DNA of 64,000 nucleotides from an uncultured Clostridia bacterium (GCA_947629095.1 CANRCK010000002.1:186001-250000); one strand, 5' to 3'. Shown: positions 24,257 to 33,543, counted from the stretch's first letter. Notes: a model not told the origin generated them from the letters alone. Numbers and translations are program-made.

Positions 24257-25143
24257 CTGTCGTTCTCCTTTACGACCCTTAACATAAAGTCGTATAACAA
24301 GCCCTGAAAAAACGCGTTGAATTTAAGATCCCTGTTTGCGCGCGATATTTCCTCAAGGGCAAATAAAATAGTATGTTTTTGCAGTACCGTGTTGAGTTTT
24401 CCGCCCTCGGTGAGCGCAAAAAAGTATACGTTCTGCATTTCGGAGAGAAGTTCCTTTTTATACTTTGTATCTCCGTATTTTGCGGCAAGCCGCGAAATGT
24501 TGCACACTTCCGTGTTGAAGCATATCTCACGCGCGGCTTCGCGTATCTCCCTGAACCAGCCGCCGGAAACCATATTTTCGGCAACTCCCAAAACGCCGTT
24601 ACAGCTCCTTGCCGCGGCGGCGTTTTCGCCGTTCTCCCCTTTGCGGTTGAGCGCGGATAAAATTTCGTCAGCCGAAAAGGGAGGAATTTCAAGGAGCTTT
24701 ACGCGGGAGCGAACCGTATCAAGAACGGGCGCAAGAGTTGTTACGCCAAGCAAAAAATGGACGCCCTGAAGCGGCTCTTCCAAAGTTTTTAACAGCTTGT
24801 TCTGCACGAGCGCGCTTGCCGAGTCGAAATCGGTGATTATATATAGCTTTTTATCCCCTTCCACGGGTTTAAGCGTGCAGTCCTCGATTATTTCGGAAAC
24901 GCCGTCCGCGGAAATTTTTCCGCCTGCGGCGGGATAGACTGTAAGATCGGTGTAGCTTTCGTTGAGAATTCTCGACAAAAGCGTGCCCGAAGCGCCGAAA
25001 AACTCGGCGGCAAAAATTTTGAGCGCCGCGCGGAGATTCTTGGCGTCGGCAAAGTGCAGCAAATAGGAATGGGACAGCTTGTTCTGCGCCCTGTCCGCCG
25101 CAAAGATTTTGTATGCCGTTGTGCCCTTTATAAGTTTTTCCAC
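24235..25143 (-). CDS. holB: DNA polymerase III subunit delta'
   Basis: A 302-aa clamp-loader subunit. The AAA+ fold is recognisable (NKLSHSYLLHFADAKNLRAA, IITDFDSASALVQNKLLKTLEEP, SRVKLLEIPPF) but has no Walker A P-loop, as expected for delta'. The SRC arginine-finger motif reads SRV. GTG 25143 is one base after the tmk stop. The N-terminal zinc module of gamma/delta' is not evident. The context tmk-holB-ricT matches Bacillus. Confidence 0.9.
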   Translation of the reverse strand: MEKLIKGTTAYKIFAADRAQNKLSHSYLLHFADAKNLRAALKIFAAEFFGASGTLLSRILNESYTDLTVYPAAGGKISADGVSEIIEDCTLKPVEGDKKLYIITDFDSASALVQNKLLKTLEEPLQGVHFLLGVTTLAPVLDTVRSRVKLLEIPPFSADEILSALNRKGENGENAAAARSCNGVLGVAENMVSGGWFREIREAAREICFNTEVCNISRLAAKYGDTKYKKELLSEMQNVYFFALTEGGKLNTVLQKHTILFALEEISRANRDLKFNAFFQGLLYDFMLRVVKENDRWLKLQA

Positions 25144-25144
25144 G

Positions 25145-25765
25145 TTACTTGATTATATTTCTCGATTTAAGCAGATTTTTTATATTTTCCGCCGTCTGCC
25201 ACTTGTCGCCGGAGCAGTCCACGGGGCAGAAACGGGGGTATTTTTGAAGTTGTTTATAGCCCTCGTACACCTTTTGGTGAAAGGCAAGCCCCTGTTTTTC
25301 CATTCTGTCGGAATCGTCGGCGCCGTGCTTTCTTGCAAAGGCGTCCTTGGGGACGATATCCAAAAAAACGGTGAGGTCTGGGGTGTATTTTTCAAGTGCA
25401 AATGCGTTTATATTCTTTATAAATTGCTCCCCCAGACCGCGCGCATAGCCCTGATAGGCAAACGATGAATCCACAAACCTGTCGCACACAACTAGCTTCC
25501 CCGCGGCAAGGGCAGGCTCTATGACCTCTTTTATGTGCTGCACGCGGGAAGCGGCGTAGAGCAACGCTTCGCACTCGTCGCACATGGAGGTGTATTTTCC
25601 GTTTAGAATAATTCTCCTTATGTCTTCGGAGATTTCGCTGCCGCCCGGCTCCCGCGAGGTTATAAAATCCACGCCCGCGCTCTTTAAATATTCGCTAAGA
25701 AGCTTGAGCTGCGTGCTCTTGCCGGAGCCTTCGCAGCCCTCGAAAGTTATAAACTTCCCCCTCAC
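25145..25765 (-). CDS. tmk: Thymidylate kinase
   Basis: A 206-aa enzyme that phosphorylates dTMP to dTDP. P-loop FEGCEGSGKST (residues 7-17), the DR-x motif VCDRFVDSSFAYQG and a LID region are present. GTG 25765 overlaps the upstream cad stop (GTGA) and follows AAGGTGG, so translation is coupled. A much longer upstream frame to 25939 lies inside cad and is not used. The operon is cad-tmk-holB-ricT. Confidence 0.96.
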   Translation of the reverse strand: MRGKFITFEGCEGSGKSTQLKLLSEYLKSAGVDFITSREPGGSEISEDIRRIILNGKYTSMCDECEALLYAASRVQHIKEVIEPALAAGKLVVCDRFVDSSFAYQGYARGLGEQFIKNINAFALEKYTPDLTVFLDIVPKDAFARKHGADDSDRMEKQGLAFHQKVYEGYKQLQKYPRFCPVDCSGDKWQTAENIKNLLKSRNIIK

Positions 25766-27099
25766 TTTGCCACCACCTTTATTTTGCCGTTCCGCAAACC
25801 GTAAGTTTTTCCGCCGGACAGGGCGCGGACAGCCGCGTCCGTTATCATTTCCCCCGCAACGCATACGGGAATGCAGGGGGGCATAAGCCCGAAGTTCTGC
25901 GCGCACATTCTGCCCACGGCTCTTTCCGGCTCCACCCACTCGGCGGGCTTTTTAAATGCATACAGGAAGCTGTAAGACCGTGCCATGGGGGGCACGACCG
26001 GGCGCGGACGGTAAGTGCCCGCAAGCTTTTTGTTGGAGAGCAGGGGCTTTATTATTTTGCCAATCCTCTTTATATCCCCCGCTTCCACCGCGGGCGAAAT
26101 GTAAAATAGCACATATCTGCCGTCGGAAAATTCGCAATATATGTTGCGTTTTTCAAGCTGCGCCGAGACTTCGTCCGCCGAAACGTTGTATGGCGCGCAG
26201 TCCACGGCGATTTTTGCCCAGTCGCCCGAGGGATACACCTTTATTCCCTTGTGCCCCCTCAATGAGAGCGCGGCTTCCGCAGCCTTTTCATAGGCTGAGG
26301 GATTGTTTGCCAAATATTTTACGCCGTACTCCACCGAAGCCATTATAGGATAGCTCGGCGACGTGGTGCAAAAAACCGAAAGCCCCTCTTCGGCGTCCGC
26401 AAAGAGTTCGGAGTCGTTTATGTTGAGAATAGCGCCCTGCGTGAGCGTGCACAGGGTTTTGTGCGCGCCGTCCACCCAGATATCGGCAAACTTGCCCGCA
26501 TAGCCCTCCCTTTCGGGGGCAAACGCAAGGTGCGCGCCGTGCGCGCCGTCTACCATAAGTATCTTCTTATATTTCTTTAAAATACACGCATAGTCGCCGA
26601 GAGGCGCCAAATTGCCGTAGTAATCGGGGGAAGTAACAATCAGCCCCGCCACCGTTGCGTCGTTTTCGGCAATATATTCCACCGTTTCGGGCGGAGGGGG
26701 AAGCATTATTCCGTCCTTTGTTTCGCCCTGAACTATTATCGGCTCCAGCTCCAGCACGCGGCAGGCGTTCCATACGCTCTGATGGCTGTTGCGGGGAACT
26801 ATTACCTTGCTGCCGCGCTTTGACGCGGCGTACAACATTGCAAAAACGCCCAGCGAGGAGCCGCCCGTCAAAATGCAGGAGCGCGCAGCCCCCAATATTG
26901 AGGCGATATCCCGCTGTGCGGCGGCTATCACCCCCGAAGGGTTTGCAAGGTTATCGGAATAGGGGAGCTCGGTTACGTCCATATCGGCGACGGGAAAGAG
27001 CTTTTTAAAATCCGCCTTAGCCTTGTGCCCGGGCATATGGAAGGACTTTTCCGCCCCGGAGTATTTTTTAAGTTGATTGTAAATTAAATAATCATACAT
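25762..27099 (-). CDS. Orn/Lys/Arg decarboxylase family PLP enzyme (YaaO-like)
   Basis: A 445-aa fold-type I PLP enzyme of the short YaaO/SpeA group. SFHMPGHK at the N-terminus, VDGAHGAHLAF (Asp that contacts PLP), and WVDGAHKTLCTLTQGA containing the Schiff-base Lys are diagnostic. The substrate (Arg, Lys or Orn) cannot be read from sequence. Bacillus yaaO also lies immediately upstream of tmk. It lacks the wing domain of the large inducible decarboxylases. Confidence 0.92.
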   Translation of the reverse strand: MYDYLIYNQLKKYSGAEKSFHMPGHKAKADFKKLFPVADMDVTELPYSDNLANPSGVIAAAQRDIASILGAARSCILTGGSSLGVFAMLYAASKRGSKVIVPRNSHQSVWNACRVLELEPIIVQGETKDGIMLPPPPETVEYIAENDATVAGLIVTSPDYYGNLAPLGDYACILKKYKKILMVDGAHGAHLAFAPEREGYAGKFADIWVDGAHKTLCTLTQGAILNINDSELFADAEEGLSVFCTTSPSYPIMASVEYGVKYLANNPSAYEKAAEAALSLRGHKGIKVYPSGDWAKIAVDCAPYNVSADEVSAQLEKRNIYCEFSDGRYVLFYISPAVEAGDIKRIGKIIKPLLSNKKLAGTYRPRPVVPPMARSYSFLYAFKKPAEWVEPERAVGRMCAQNFGLMPPCIPVCVAGEMITDAAVRALSGGKTYGLRNGKIKVVAK

Positions 27100-27124
27100 A
27101 AGTTAACGCTTCAACTACGATACA

Positions 27125-27444
27125 GTTGTGAAGAAACTTTTTGACAATCCCATCATGTCAAGGGGATGCCCTTACGGAGCCAGCGGTGGGTAGAAGCGAG
27201 CAATTACGGAGTTATCAAGCGGTTAGAAACGAGCAAGACTTGCAGTTTCGGAGTCAGCGGTGGGTAGAAGCAAACAATTACGGAGTTATCAAGCGGTTAG
27301 AAACGAGCAGAGCGAGGCGCCTGCGGATTTTGCGACAGGAGCGTACACAGAAGTACGTGTCGTACCGAAGGCGCTAGCCTTACTGAGCAAAAACGCAAAG
27401 GCAACAAAGCTATGCGAAGTTTATAATCCGCTTGAAGCGGGAGC
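27125..27444. repeat. Family C repeat mosaic abutting the lysS stop
   Basis: Tandem TTACGGAGTTATCAAGCGG / TTAGAAACGAGCA segments are followed by GCGAGGCGCCTGCGGATTTT, a GTACACAGAAGTACGTG palindrome and GCAAAGGCAACAAAGC, ending at CTTGAAGCGGGAGCT one base from the lysS stop. A nearly identical block lies at 31080-31296. This copy has about 24 extra bases (27360-27383). No gene is present. Confidence 0.85.
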
Positions 27445-27445
27445 T

Positions 27446-28963
27446 CTATTTTTTGGGTTTCATTGTGGGGAACAACAACACATCCCTTATAGTAGGGCTG
27501 TCCGTAAGCAACATAACGAGCCTGTCTACGCCGAAGCCCAAGCCGCCCGTGGGGGGCAAGCCGTATTCGAGCGCAGTTATAAACTCTTCGTCAATCTGCG
27601 CGTTGCAACCCGGCTCCTGTTTTTTCTTTTCCTCTACCTGTTTTATGAATCTCTGCTTTTGGTCTATGGGGTCGTTGAGTTCCGAAAAGGCGTTGCCGAA
27701 TTCGTGCCCGCAGATGAAATACTCGAACCGCTGCGTGAACGCCGGGTCGTCCTCCTTGCGCTTTGCAAGCGGGGAGTTTTCAACGGGATAGTCGTATATA
27801 AAGGTGGGCTGGACGAGATTATCCTCAACAAACGCTTCGAAAAGGGCTATGAGCACGTGACCTTTTGTGGCTTCCGCGCCCTCCTTTACTTCAACGTGCA
27901 AGGCTTTTGCACATTCGCGCGCTTCTTCGTCCGAATTCCAAAGATCGTAGTCTGCCCCGCAGTATTTTTTTACGGCTTCCTTCATAGTAAGCCTTGCAAA
28001 AGGCGAACCGAAATCTATTTCGGCGCCCTGATAGGTTATTTTATCGGTTCCGCAGACGTTTTTGGCAACCGTTCTGTACATATCCTCCACAAGCTGCATC
28101 ATGTCGAAGTAATCGGCGTAGGACTGATACACCTCTATTGTGGTGAACTCGGGGTTGTGGAATGCGTCCATTCCCTCGTTGCGGAAAATTCTGCCCACCT
28201 CGTACACGCGCTCCAAGCCGCCGACTATGCAGCGTTTGAGATAAAGCTCGGTTTCGATTCTGAGATACATATCTATGTCGAGGGCATTGTGGCGGGTTTT
28301 GAAGGGACGCGCCGCCGCGCCTATCTCGAGGGTGGTCAAAACGGGGGTGTCAACCTCCAAAAAGCCCCTGCCGTCCAAAAAGGCGCGAAGCTCCTTTATT
28401 ATTTGAGAACGCTTTATAAAGGCGTTTTTTACTTCGGGATTAACAATGAGGTCCAAATCGCGCTGGCGGTAGCGGGTGTCGGGGTCCTTTAACCCGTGCT
28501 GCTTTTCGGGCAGGGGCAAAAGGCACTTTGTGAGCATCTCTATATGGCTGCAATGTACGGAAATTTCACCCGTCTGCGTTTTGAAAACGTAGCCCTTTAC
28601 GCCTATTATATCGCCTATGTCGTAGTCCTTTTTAAAGGACGCATAGTCCTCCTCGCCCACGTCGTCGCGCTTGACATAGATCTGGATTTGCCCCGCGCCG
28701 TCCTGTATGTGGGAAAAGGACGCCTTGCCCATTATCCTGCGGGACATGAGCCTGCCCGCAAGCGACACTTTCTTGCCCTCAAGCTCCGCAAAATTGTTTA
28801 TGATTTCCGCGGAACGGCAGGTGACGCCGTACTTTACCTTTGCAAAGGGATTTTTACCCTCCGAAGCAAGCTTTTGAAGTTTTTCACGGCGGATCTGCGC
28901 CTGTTCGGCCAGAGCTTCCGTCTCCTCCGCTTCCGTGAGCGGCTTATTGTTTATATCTGCCAT
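27446..28963 (-). CDS. lysS: Lysyl-tRNA synthetase (class II)
   Basis: A 505-aa cytosolic enzyme charging tRNA-Lys. It has an N-terminal OB-fold anticodon-binding domain (VSLAGRLMSRRIMGKASFSH) and the class II catalytic core: motif 2 YEVGRIFRNEGMDAFHNPEF and motif 3 GLGFGVDRLVMLLTD. It starts at ATG 28963, 2 nt after the greA stop; the ribosome site AAGGCGA is inside the greA end. greA-lysS is a common Firmicutes pair. Its stop abuts a family C repeat. Confidence 0.97.
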   Translation of the reverse strand: MADINNKPLTEAEETEALAEQAQIRREKLQKLASEGKNPFAKVKYGVTCRSAEIINNFAELEGKKVSLAGRLMSRRIMGKASFSHIQDGAGQIQIYVKRDDVGEEDYASFKKDYDIGDIIGVKGYVFKTQTGEISVHCSHIEMLTKCLLPLPEKQHGLKDPDTRYRQRDLDLIVNPEVKNAFIKRSQIIKELRAFLDGRGFLEVDTPVLTTLEIGAAARPFKTRHNALDIDMYLRIETELYLKRCIVGGLERVYEVGRIFRNEGMDAFHNPEFTTIEVYQSYADYFDMMQLVEDMYRTVAKNVCGTDKITYQGAEIDFGSPFARLTMKEAVKKYCGADYDLWNSDEEARECAKALHVEVKEGAEATKGHVLIALFEAFVEDNLVQPTFIYDYPVENSPLAKRKEDDPAFTQRFEYFICGHEFGNAFSELNDPIDQKQRFIKQVEEKKKQEPGCNAQIDEEFITALEYGLPPTGGLGFGVDRLVMLLTDSPTIRDVLLFPTMKPKK

Positions 28964-28965
28964 AA

Positions 28966-29436
28966 TTATTTTATCGCCTTGATTATAAGTGTATACGCGC
29001 TGCCGTCGGGGCACTTTACTTCCACGCTGTCGCCCGCCCTCTTTCTTAAAAGCGCCGCGCCCACGGGGGACTCCACGGAGATTTTGTTGTTCATAACGTC
29101 AACTTCGGTTACGGACGTTATGGTGTAAACGTCCTCCTCGCCCAAATCCTCGTCATACACGGTTACAACGCTGCCGAGATGAACGTAGCTTGTGTCGGTT
29201 ACTTCTTCACGGACGTCCGCGTTCTTTATTTTGTATTCGATTTCGGCAATCTTGCCCTCGTTGGAGCGCTGTTCCTCGCGCGCGGCATCGTACTCGGCGT
29301 TTTCGGAAAGGTCGCCGTGGCTTCTTGCCTCGGCAATGCGCTCGATTATCTCCGGTCTCTTCACTTTTACGAGGTAGTCCAGCTCCTTTTTAAGGTCCTC
29401 GTAATTCTTTTGGGTCATAACGATCTGTTCTGACAT
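28966..29436 (-). CDS. greA: Transcription elongation factor GreA
   Basis: A 156-aa factor that rescues backtracked RNA polymerase by stimulating transcript cleavage. The N-terminal coiled coil carries the acidic tip (ARSHGDLSENAEYDAAREEQ contains the conserved D and E); the C-terminal FKBP-like domain has GxxVTVYDEDLGEEDVYTI and SPVGAALLRKRAGD. AGGTAATAAA precedes ATG 29436. It is cotranscribed with lysS. Confidence 0.97.
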   Translation of the reverse strand: MSEQIVMTQKNYEDLKKELDYLVKVKRPEIIERIAEARSHGDLSENAEYDAAREEQRSNEGKIAEIEYKIKNADVREEVTDTSYVHLGSVVTVYDEDLGEEDVYTITSVTEVDVMNNKISVESPVGAALLRKRAGDSVEVKCPDGSAYTLIIKAIK

Positions 29437-29460
29437 TTTATTACCTCTGAAACGAAATAT

Positions 29461-29493
29461 ATAAACAAAAGTGATTCCGCCTTACGGAATCAC
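29461..29493 (-). terminator. Terminator of the aminotransferase gene
   Basis: Stem GTGATTCCG/CGGAATCAC (29471-29493), minus-strand tail TTTTGTTTAT. Confidence 0.75.
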
Positions 29494-29564
29494 GCTCTTG
29501 TCGCAACATTATTATATAGTTTGCCGCCGCATTTGTCAACAATAAGAGCCGCCCCGCCCGAATT

Positions 29565-30746
29565 TTAAGGCTTTTTAACTTTTATCGAGTTCAAAAATTC
29601 CTCTATGCGGGACACGGCGTCGTTCAGCTGTGCCATGGACGCGGCATAGCTGCACCTGATGAAGTTCTTGCCCGCCGCGCCGAACGCGCTGCCCGGCACC
29701 ACGGCAACTTTTTGGGCGGACAGCAGTTCGTTTGCAAATTCTTCGCCGTCCATTCCCGTGCCTTCAACCGAGGCAAATATATAGAACGCGCCCTTGGGCT
29801 TAAAGCATTTCAACCCCAAGCCGTTGAGGGAGTCCGCAAGGAACTTGCCGCGCTTTTCATACTCGTCGCGCATCTCCGAAACGGTGGAAAACCCGTCCTC
29901 GAAGCCCTCCTTTAAGGCGGTGACCGCCGCGCGCTGGCTCATATTCGGGGCGCAGAGAATTGTGTATTGGTGGATTTTGAACATTGCCTCGTCCACATCC
30001 TGGGGGGCGCACACGAACCCCACGCGCCAGCCCGTCATTGCAAACGCCTTGGAAAATCCGCCAACGTAAACCGTTCTTTCAGCCATTCCGGGAAGAGAGG
30101 CTATGGAAAAATGCCTGCCCGTGTAGGTCAGCTCGGCATAAATTTCGTCGGAAATAACGAGAAGGTCGTGCTTTTTTATAACGGGCGCTATGGCTTCAAG
30201 CTGTTCTTTTGTCATAACGGCGCCCGTGGGGTTGTTGGGATAGGGCAGAACGAGCGCCTTTGTGCGGGGCGTTATTGCTCTTTCCAGAATTTCCGGAGTG
30301 AGAATAAAATCGTTTTCCGCAGAGCATTTTACGGGAACGGGGGTGCCGCCCGAAAGTATTACCGCGGGGGAATAGCTCACATAGGAAGGCTCCGGCACGA
30401 GAATTTCGTCGCCCGGTTCGCACGTGGCGCGGAAAGCAAGATCTATAGCTTCGCTTGCGCCAACCGTTATAATTGTGCGCTCGGGGGGATATTCAACCGA
30501 AAACCGCTCCTTTAAATAGCGGCACACAAGCTCCCTGAGCTCCGAAAGCCCGCGGTTGCCGGTGTATTGGGTGTACCCGAGGCGGATATAGCGCACCGCG
30601 GCGTCGCGGACGTTCCACGGCGTTACGAAGTCGGGTTCGCCAACGCCGAGGGATATGGCGCCGTCCATCTTTTGGACTATATCAAAAAATTTTCTTATGC
30701 CGCTCGGCTGTAATGACTCCGCACGGCTGTTTACAAATTTTCTCAT
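29565..30746 (-). CDS. Class I/II pyridoxal-phosphate aminotransferase
   Basis: A 393-aa cytosolic aminotransferase of the AspC/PatA-like group. SLGVGEPDFVTP (substrate loop), TVGASEAIDLAFRA (PLP phosphate), YPNNPTGAVM, ISDEIYAEL (Asp) and GGFSKAFAMTGWRVGF (PLP Lys) are all present. The amino donor is unknown. It lies downstream of an Lrp/AsnC regulator on the same strand but is separated from it by 550 bp of repeats. Such pairs often share amino-acid control. Confidence 0.93.
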   Translation of the reverse strand: MRKFVNSRAESLQPSGIRKFFDIVQKMDGAISLGVGEPDFVTPWNVRDAAVRYIRLGYTQYTGNRGLSELRELVCRYLKERFSVEYPPERTIITVGASEAIDLAFRATCEPGDEILVPEPSYVSYSPAVILSGGTPVPVKCSAENDFILTPEILERAITPRTKALVLPYPNNPTGAVMTKEQLEAIAPVIKKHDLLVISDEIYAELTYTGRHFSIASLPGMAERTVYVGGFSKAFAMTGWRVGFVCAPQDVDEAMFKIHQYTILCAPNMSQRAAVTALKEGFEDGFSTVSEMRDEYEKRGKFLADSLNGLGLKCFKPKGAFYIFASVEGTGMDGEEFANELLSAQKVAVVPGSAFGAAGKNFIRCSYAASMAQLNDAVSRIEEFLNSIKVKKP

Positions 30747-30777
30747 TGATGTGTTACCTGTTTTAAATGCCTCCCCT

Positions 30778-31296
30778 TGTCATTCTGAGGAGACGAAGCC
30801 TCCCCCCTTGTCATTCTGAGGCGTCGGTCGAAGAATCTGTTGCGAAGAAACTTTTTGACAATCCCCTCAGTCACCTGCGGTGACAGCTCCCCTTGCTAAG
30901 GGGAGCCAAGGAAGTGGGTTGAGACAGCTTTCTCACACGGCGCAAGAAAAACGCCGTATTCGGGCACCGTGCGCGCGGGACGTATGCGCGCACTCTTCTC
31001 GCTTCGGCACGCACATCACACTGTGCTGTGCTATGAAACTCCTCGCTCGTCCTACTAAGGGAGCCAAGGGGTTGGGTTGTTATTACGAAGTTATCAAGCG
31101 GTTAGAGCAAGACTTGCAGTTACGGAGTTATGCGGTGGGTAGAAGCGAGCAATTACGGAGTTATCAAGCGGTTAGAAACGAGCAGAGCGAGGCGCCTGCG
31201 GATTTTGCGACAGGAGCGTACACAGAAGTACGTGACTGAGCAAAAACGCAAAGGCAACAAAGCTATGCGAAGTTTATAATCCGCTTGAAGCGGGAG
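30778..31296. repeat. Long mosaic of repeat families A, B and C
   Basis: In order: TCATTCTGAGG units, family A (to GGGGAGCCAAGG, about 30905), family B (ACGGCGCAAGAAAAACGCCG to CTCGCTCGTCC, about 30937-31053), another GGGAGCCAAGG, then family C (TTACGAAGTTATCAAGCGG to CTTGAAGCGGGAGCT) ending at the stop of the Lrp gene. All three families appear head to tail here, with no gene. Confidence 0.85.
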
Positions 31297-31788
31297 CTAA
31301 GCCTGAATGCTCAACCTCGCCCCCCCAACTTCTCCCATCATCCTCGCCCCTTCAACCTTATATTTTTTGAGAATGAAGTGCGTGGCGGTGGAAATTACGG
31401 TGTCGTAGGTGGATATTTTTTCGGATACGAAGCGCGCAACGGCTTTAAGGGAATTTCCGCGGACTATAACCGCCAAATCGTAGCCGCCGCTCATAAGATA
31501 TAAATTTTGAACTTCCTCGTGCCCGGCAATTTCGCTGGCTATCTTGTCGAAGCCGTGACCCCTCTGCGGGGTGACTTTTACTTCTATGAGCGCTTCAACC
31601 GCCTCTTCTTCAAGCTCTTCGGCGTTGATTATGGCGGTATATTTTACTATTATCCCGCTCTCTTCAAGCGCGCGGACGCGCTCCTTTGCCTCGTCCTCGG
31701 TTATGCCTATCGCCGCAGCCACCTTTTTGGGGGTCAGGCGCGAATCCTGTTGCAATAACTCCAAAATGTCTCTGTCTGTTTTGGTCAT
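31297..31788 (-). CDS. Lrp/AsnC-family transcriptional regulator
   Basis: A 163-aa regulator: N-terminal winged HTH (ILELLQQDSRLTPKKVAAAI, about residues 8-50) and C-terminal RAM/AsnC effector domain (GFDKIASEIAGHEEVQNLYL, SGGYDLAVIVRG). It binds amino acids and assembles into octamers in the family. AAGGAG supports ATG 31788. The promoter is TTGACA-17-TAAAAT (31873-31845). The likely target is the adjacent aminotransferase. Confidence 0.93.
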   Translation of the reverse strand: MTKTDRDILELLQQDSRLTPKKVAAAIGITEDEAKERVRALEESGIIVKYTAIINAEELEEEAVEALIEVKVTPQRGHGFDKIASEIAGHEEVQNLYLMSGGYDLAVIVRGNSLKAVARFVSEKISTYDTVISTATHFILKKYKVEGARMMGEVGGARLSIQA

Positions 31789-31844
31789 AATAATACTCCT
31801 TGGCGGCGCTATTCAAGCGTTGTTTTAAGGTTAATATTTTAAAT

Positions 31845-31873
31845 ATTTTAACTTTTTTAAAATAACTTGTCAA
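31845..31873 (-). promoter_or_regulatory. Promoter of the Lrp/AsnC gene
   Basis: On the complement TTGACA (31873-31868), 17 nt, TAAAAT (31850-31845). Confidence 0.65.
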
Positions 31874-31889
31874 TATATTTCAAAAACGT

Positions 31890-31918
31890 TTGCGTGCGGC
31901 GGGGCAATTTAATATAAT
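31890..31918 (+). promoter_or_regulatory. Promoter of a leaderless gene
   Basis: TTGCGT (31890-31895), 17 nt, TATAAT (31913-31918), ending 6 nt before ATG 31925. Confidence 0.7.
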
Positions 31919-31924
31919 TTGAAT

Positions 31925-32185
31925 ATGTTCAGAATTTGGGCTAAGGTAATAAAGGACGGAAAAATAGTAAAACAGCTGACCTACGAGCAGACGGAAAAAT
32001 TTACCTACTCGCGGTTTTTTTGCTATCTTTCGGATATTTGCGAAGGGCTTGACATTGCCACGCCCATACTTTTAAAAACGCATATATTCAACTATGCAAA
32101 GTTCAACACGGTGCGATTTTTGCCGCGGGATTTTGCCGAAACGCCGGACTTTGACAAGCTGGTTCTCGATAATATCGTTATATGA
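31925..32185 (+). CDS. Small conserved-looking hypothetical protein, 86 aa, leaderless
   Basis: MFRIWAKVIKDGKIVKQLTY at the N-terminus resembles an uncharacterised Firmicutes family of about 85-90 residues; no function is known to me. It is soluble, with conserved-looking Trp and acidic residues and no membrane helix. There is no ribosome site before ATG 31925; a TATAAT ends 6 nt upstream, so translation is probably leaderless. It is followed by a strong terminator, so it is monocistronic. Confidence 0.72.
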   Translation: MFRIWAKVIKDGKIVKQLTYEQTEKFTYSRFFCYLSDICEGLDIATPILLKTHIFNYAKFNTVRFLPRDFAETPDFDKLVLDNIVI

Positions 32186-32189
32186 CTTT

Positions 32190-32223
32190 GCGCCGCCGGA
32201 AATTCCGGCGGCGCCCTTTTTTT
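32190..32223 (+). terminator. Intrinsic terminator
   Basis: Stem GCGCCGCCGGAA/TTCCGGCGGCGC (32190-32214) followed by CCTTTTTTT. Confidence 0.92.
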
Positions 32224-32259
32224 AGTATATAAAAACAGGATATATCCCATACTTTTTTT

Positions 32260-32469
32260 ATGAGATTTTCCTGCAATCTATGCATTCTGATACTGTGCGC
32301 GCTTTCCGTCTGCGGGGGCGTTTACGCGTTTTCCGGGTTTAACCTGCTGCTGTTTTTATGTTTTTACAGCACCGTTATATACAGGAGCGCCCTTGCAATA
32401 GGTTTGGTTGCGGGATTGTTTTCCCTATACGCCCTTTTTGTTTTCCGCCCGTTCCGCGGTCTGAAATAG
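32260..32469 (+). CDS. Small membrane protein, 69 aa (tentative)
   Basis: A short frame with two hydrophobic stretches (about residues 8-25 and 28-62, Cys- and Leu-rich) and a basic C-terminus. No family is recognised and no ribosome site precedes ATG 32260. A CATACT sequence ends 6 nt upstream, the same spacing as the leaderless genes, but without a good -35. It may be a real small membrane protein or chance. Confidence 0.35.
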   Translation: MRFSCNLCILILCALSVCGGVYAFSGFNLLLFLCFYSTVIYRSALAIGLVAGLFSLYALFVFRPFRGLK

Positions 32470-32519
32470 GGAGATTCCCGCTTGATTTGTTGAAACGTCC
32501 GTTACGCCGTCGGGCGGCG

Positions 32520-33395
32520 TTACGGCGCCGAGACGGATTGATACATCACCCAAAAGCCGGGACCGTGTTGAGTTTTTACCTCTAAATACTCGCACAGCCC
32601 GCGCATGCTTGCGGGCGGGGAATCGGGAGAAGAGGCGGGTATTCCGTAGCAGAGATATTTTGGCTTATCGTCCCTGTAAATTACTCCAAATACGTAAAAC
32701 ACGCCTTCGCCATAGTTTATTTCAACCCATTTCGACCCCTCAACCGCGCTGCACAGTTCCTTTGCCTGCGGATATTTTGAAAGTATATTCTCTATTTCGT
32801 CCTTCATTTTTTCGTAGAAGGAGTCTCCCTCTTTGCAAGGCTCAGGGTCCTCTTCATTTTTACAAGGTGCAGACCCGTTTTCTTCTTTTTCCGCACTTTG
32901 GCATACAGGCTCACCGCCTTCATCAGTTTGGGTGTATTCATAGTAATTCTCCGCGGCAATAGCCTCGTCCTCATATCCCGAAACGGGCGCCGCTTTAACT
33001 TCCTTTTCCCCGGGGGATGGGACTGTTACATTTTCCGCGCGCTCGATCTCCTTTTTTATTGCGGGCACAACGCTTTCGAAATTTCCGCACACAGCCGAAG
33101 CCAAAAGTTTTACTTCGCCGTTTACATAGTACACCGCCGCGGCAAAGCCTTTGGAGGTGTCCACTTCCGAAAAACCCTCAAACAGACCGTTTTCCACAAT
33201 CTGCGTTTTTTCGCCGTTTGAAATTGCGGCAACGTACCTGCCCTCGGTGAGCGGCGCAAAATTTATAAGGCTTACCTCAACGCGCAGCTGCGAGGCGTAT
33301 CTTTCGGCTTTTACAAGCCCCGAAAGCTTTCCGCCGTCCGCAGAAAATCCCCCGCGGACGCCCTTTAACACGGCAATATTTTTTGTGTATCCCAT
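32520..33395 (-). CDS. Conserved hypothetical two-domain protein, 291 aa
   Basis: An N-terminal beta-rich domain (about 1-115; KLSGLVKAERYASQLRVEVS, GRYVAAIS) is joined by an acidic, low-complexity linker (about 120-195) to a C-terminal domain. The latter includes GSKWVEINYGEGVFYVFGVI, PKYLCYGIP and GPGFWVMYQ. The C-terminal pattern resembles an uncharacterised clostridial domain (DUF7922-like, by memory). No signal peptide. Function unknown. AAAGG lies upstream of ATG 33395. Confidence 0.7.
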   Translation of the reverse strand: MGYTKNIAVLKGVRGGFSADGGKLSGLVKAERYASQLRVEVSLINFAPLTEGRYVAAISNGEKTQIVENGLFEGFSEVDTSKGFAAAVYYVNGEVKLLASAVCGNFESVVPAIKKEIERAENVTVPSPGEKEVKAAPVSGYEDEAIAAENYYEYTQTDEGGEPVCQSAEKEENGSAPCKNEEDPEPCKEGDSFYEKMKDEIENILSKYPQAKELCSAVEGSKWVEINYGEGVFYVFGVIYRDDKPKYLCYGIPASSPDSPPASMRGLCEYLEVKTQHGPGFWVMYQSVSAP

Positions 33396-33543
33396 AGCAC
33401 GAACCTTTTGGGCGACAGTTTTTCCGCCCGATAATATAATATATTGTGTAACACACGCTTATTTTGAAAAATAATGTAAAAATACATAATTTTTTGGACT
33501 TTTTTTTCACATAAATTTTACCTTTGTACTTTATTGTTTCCGT

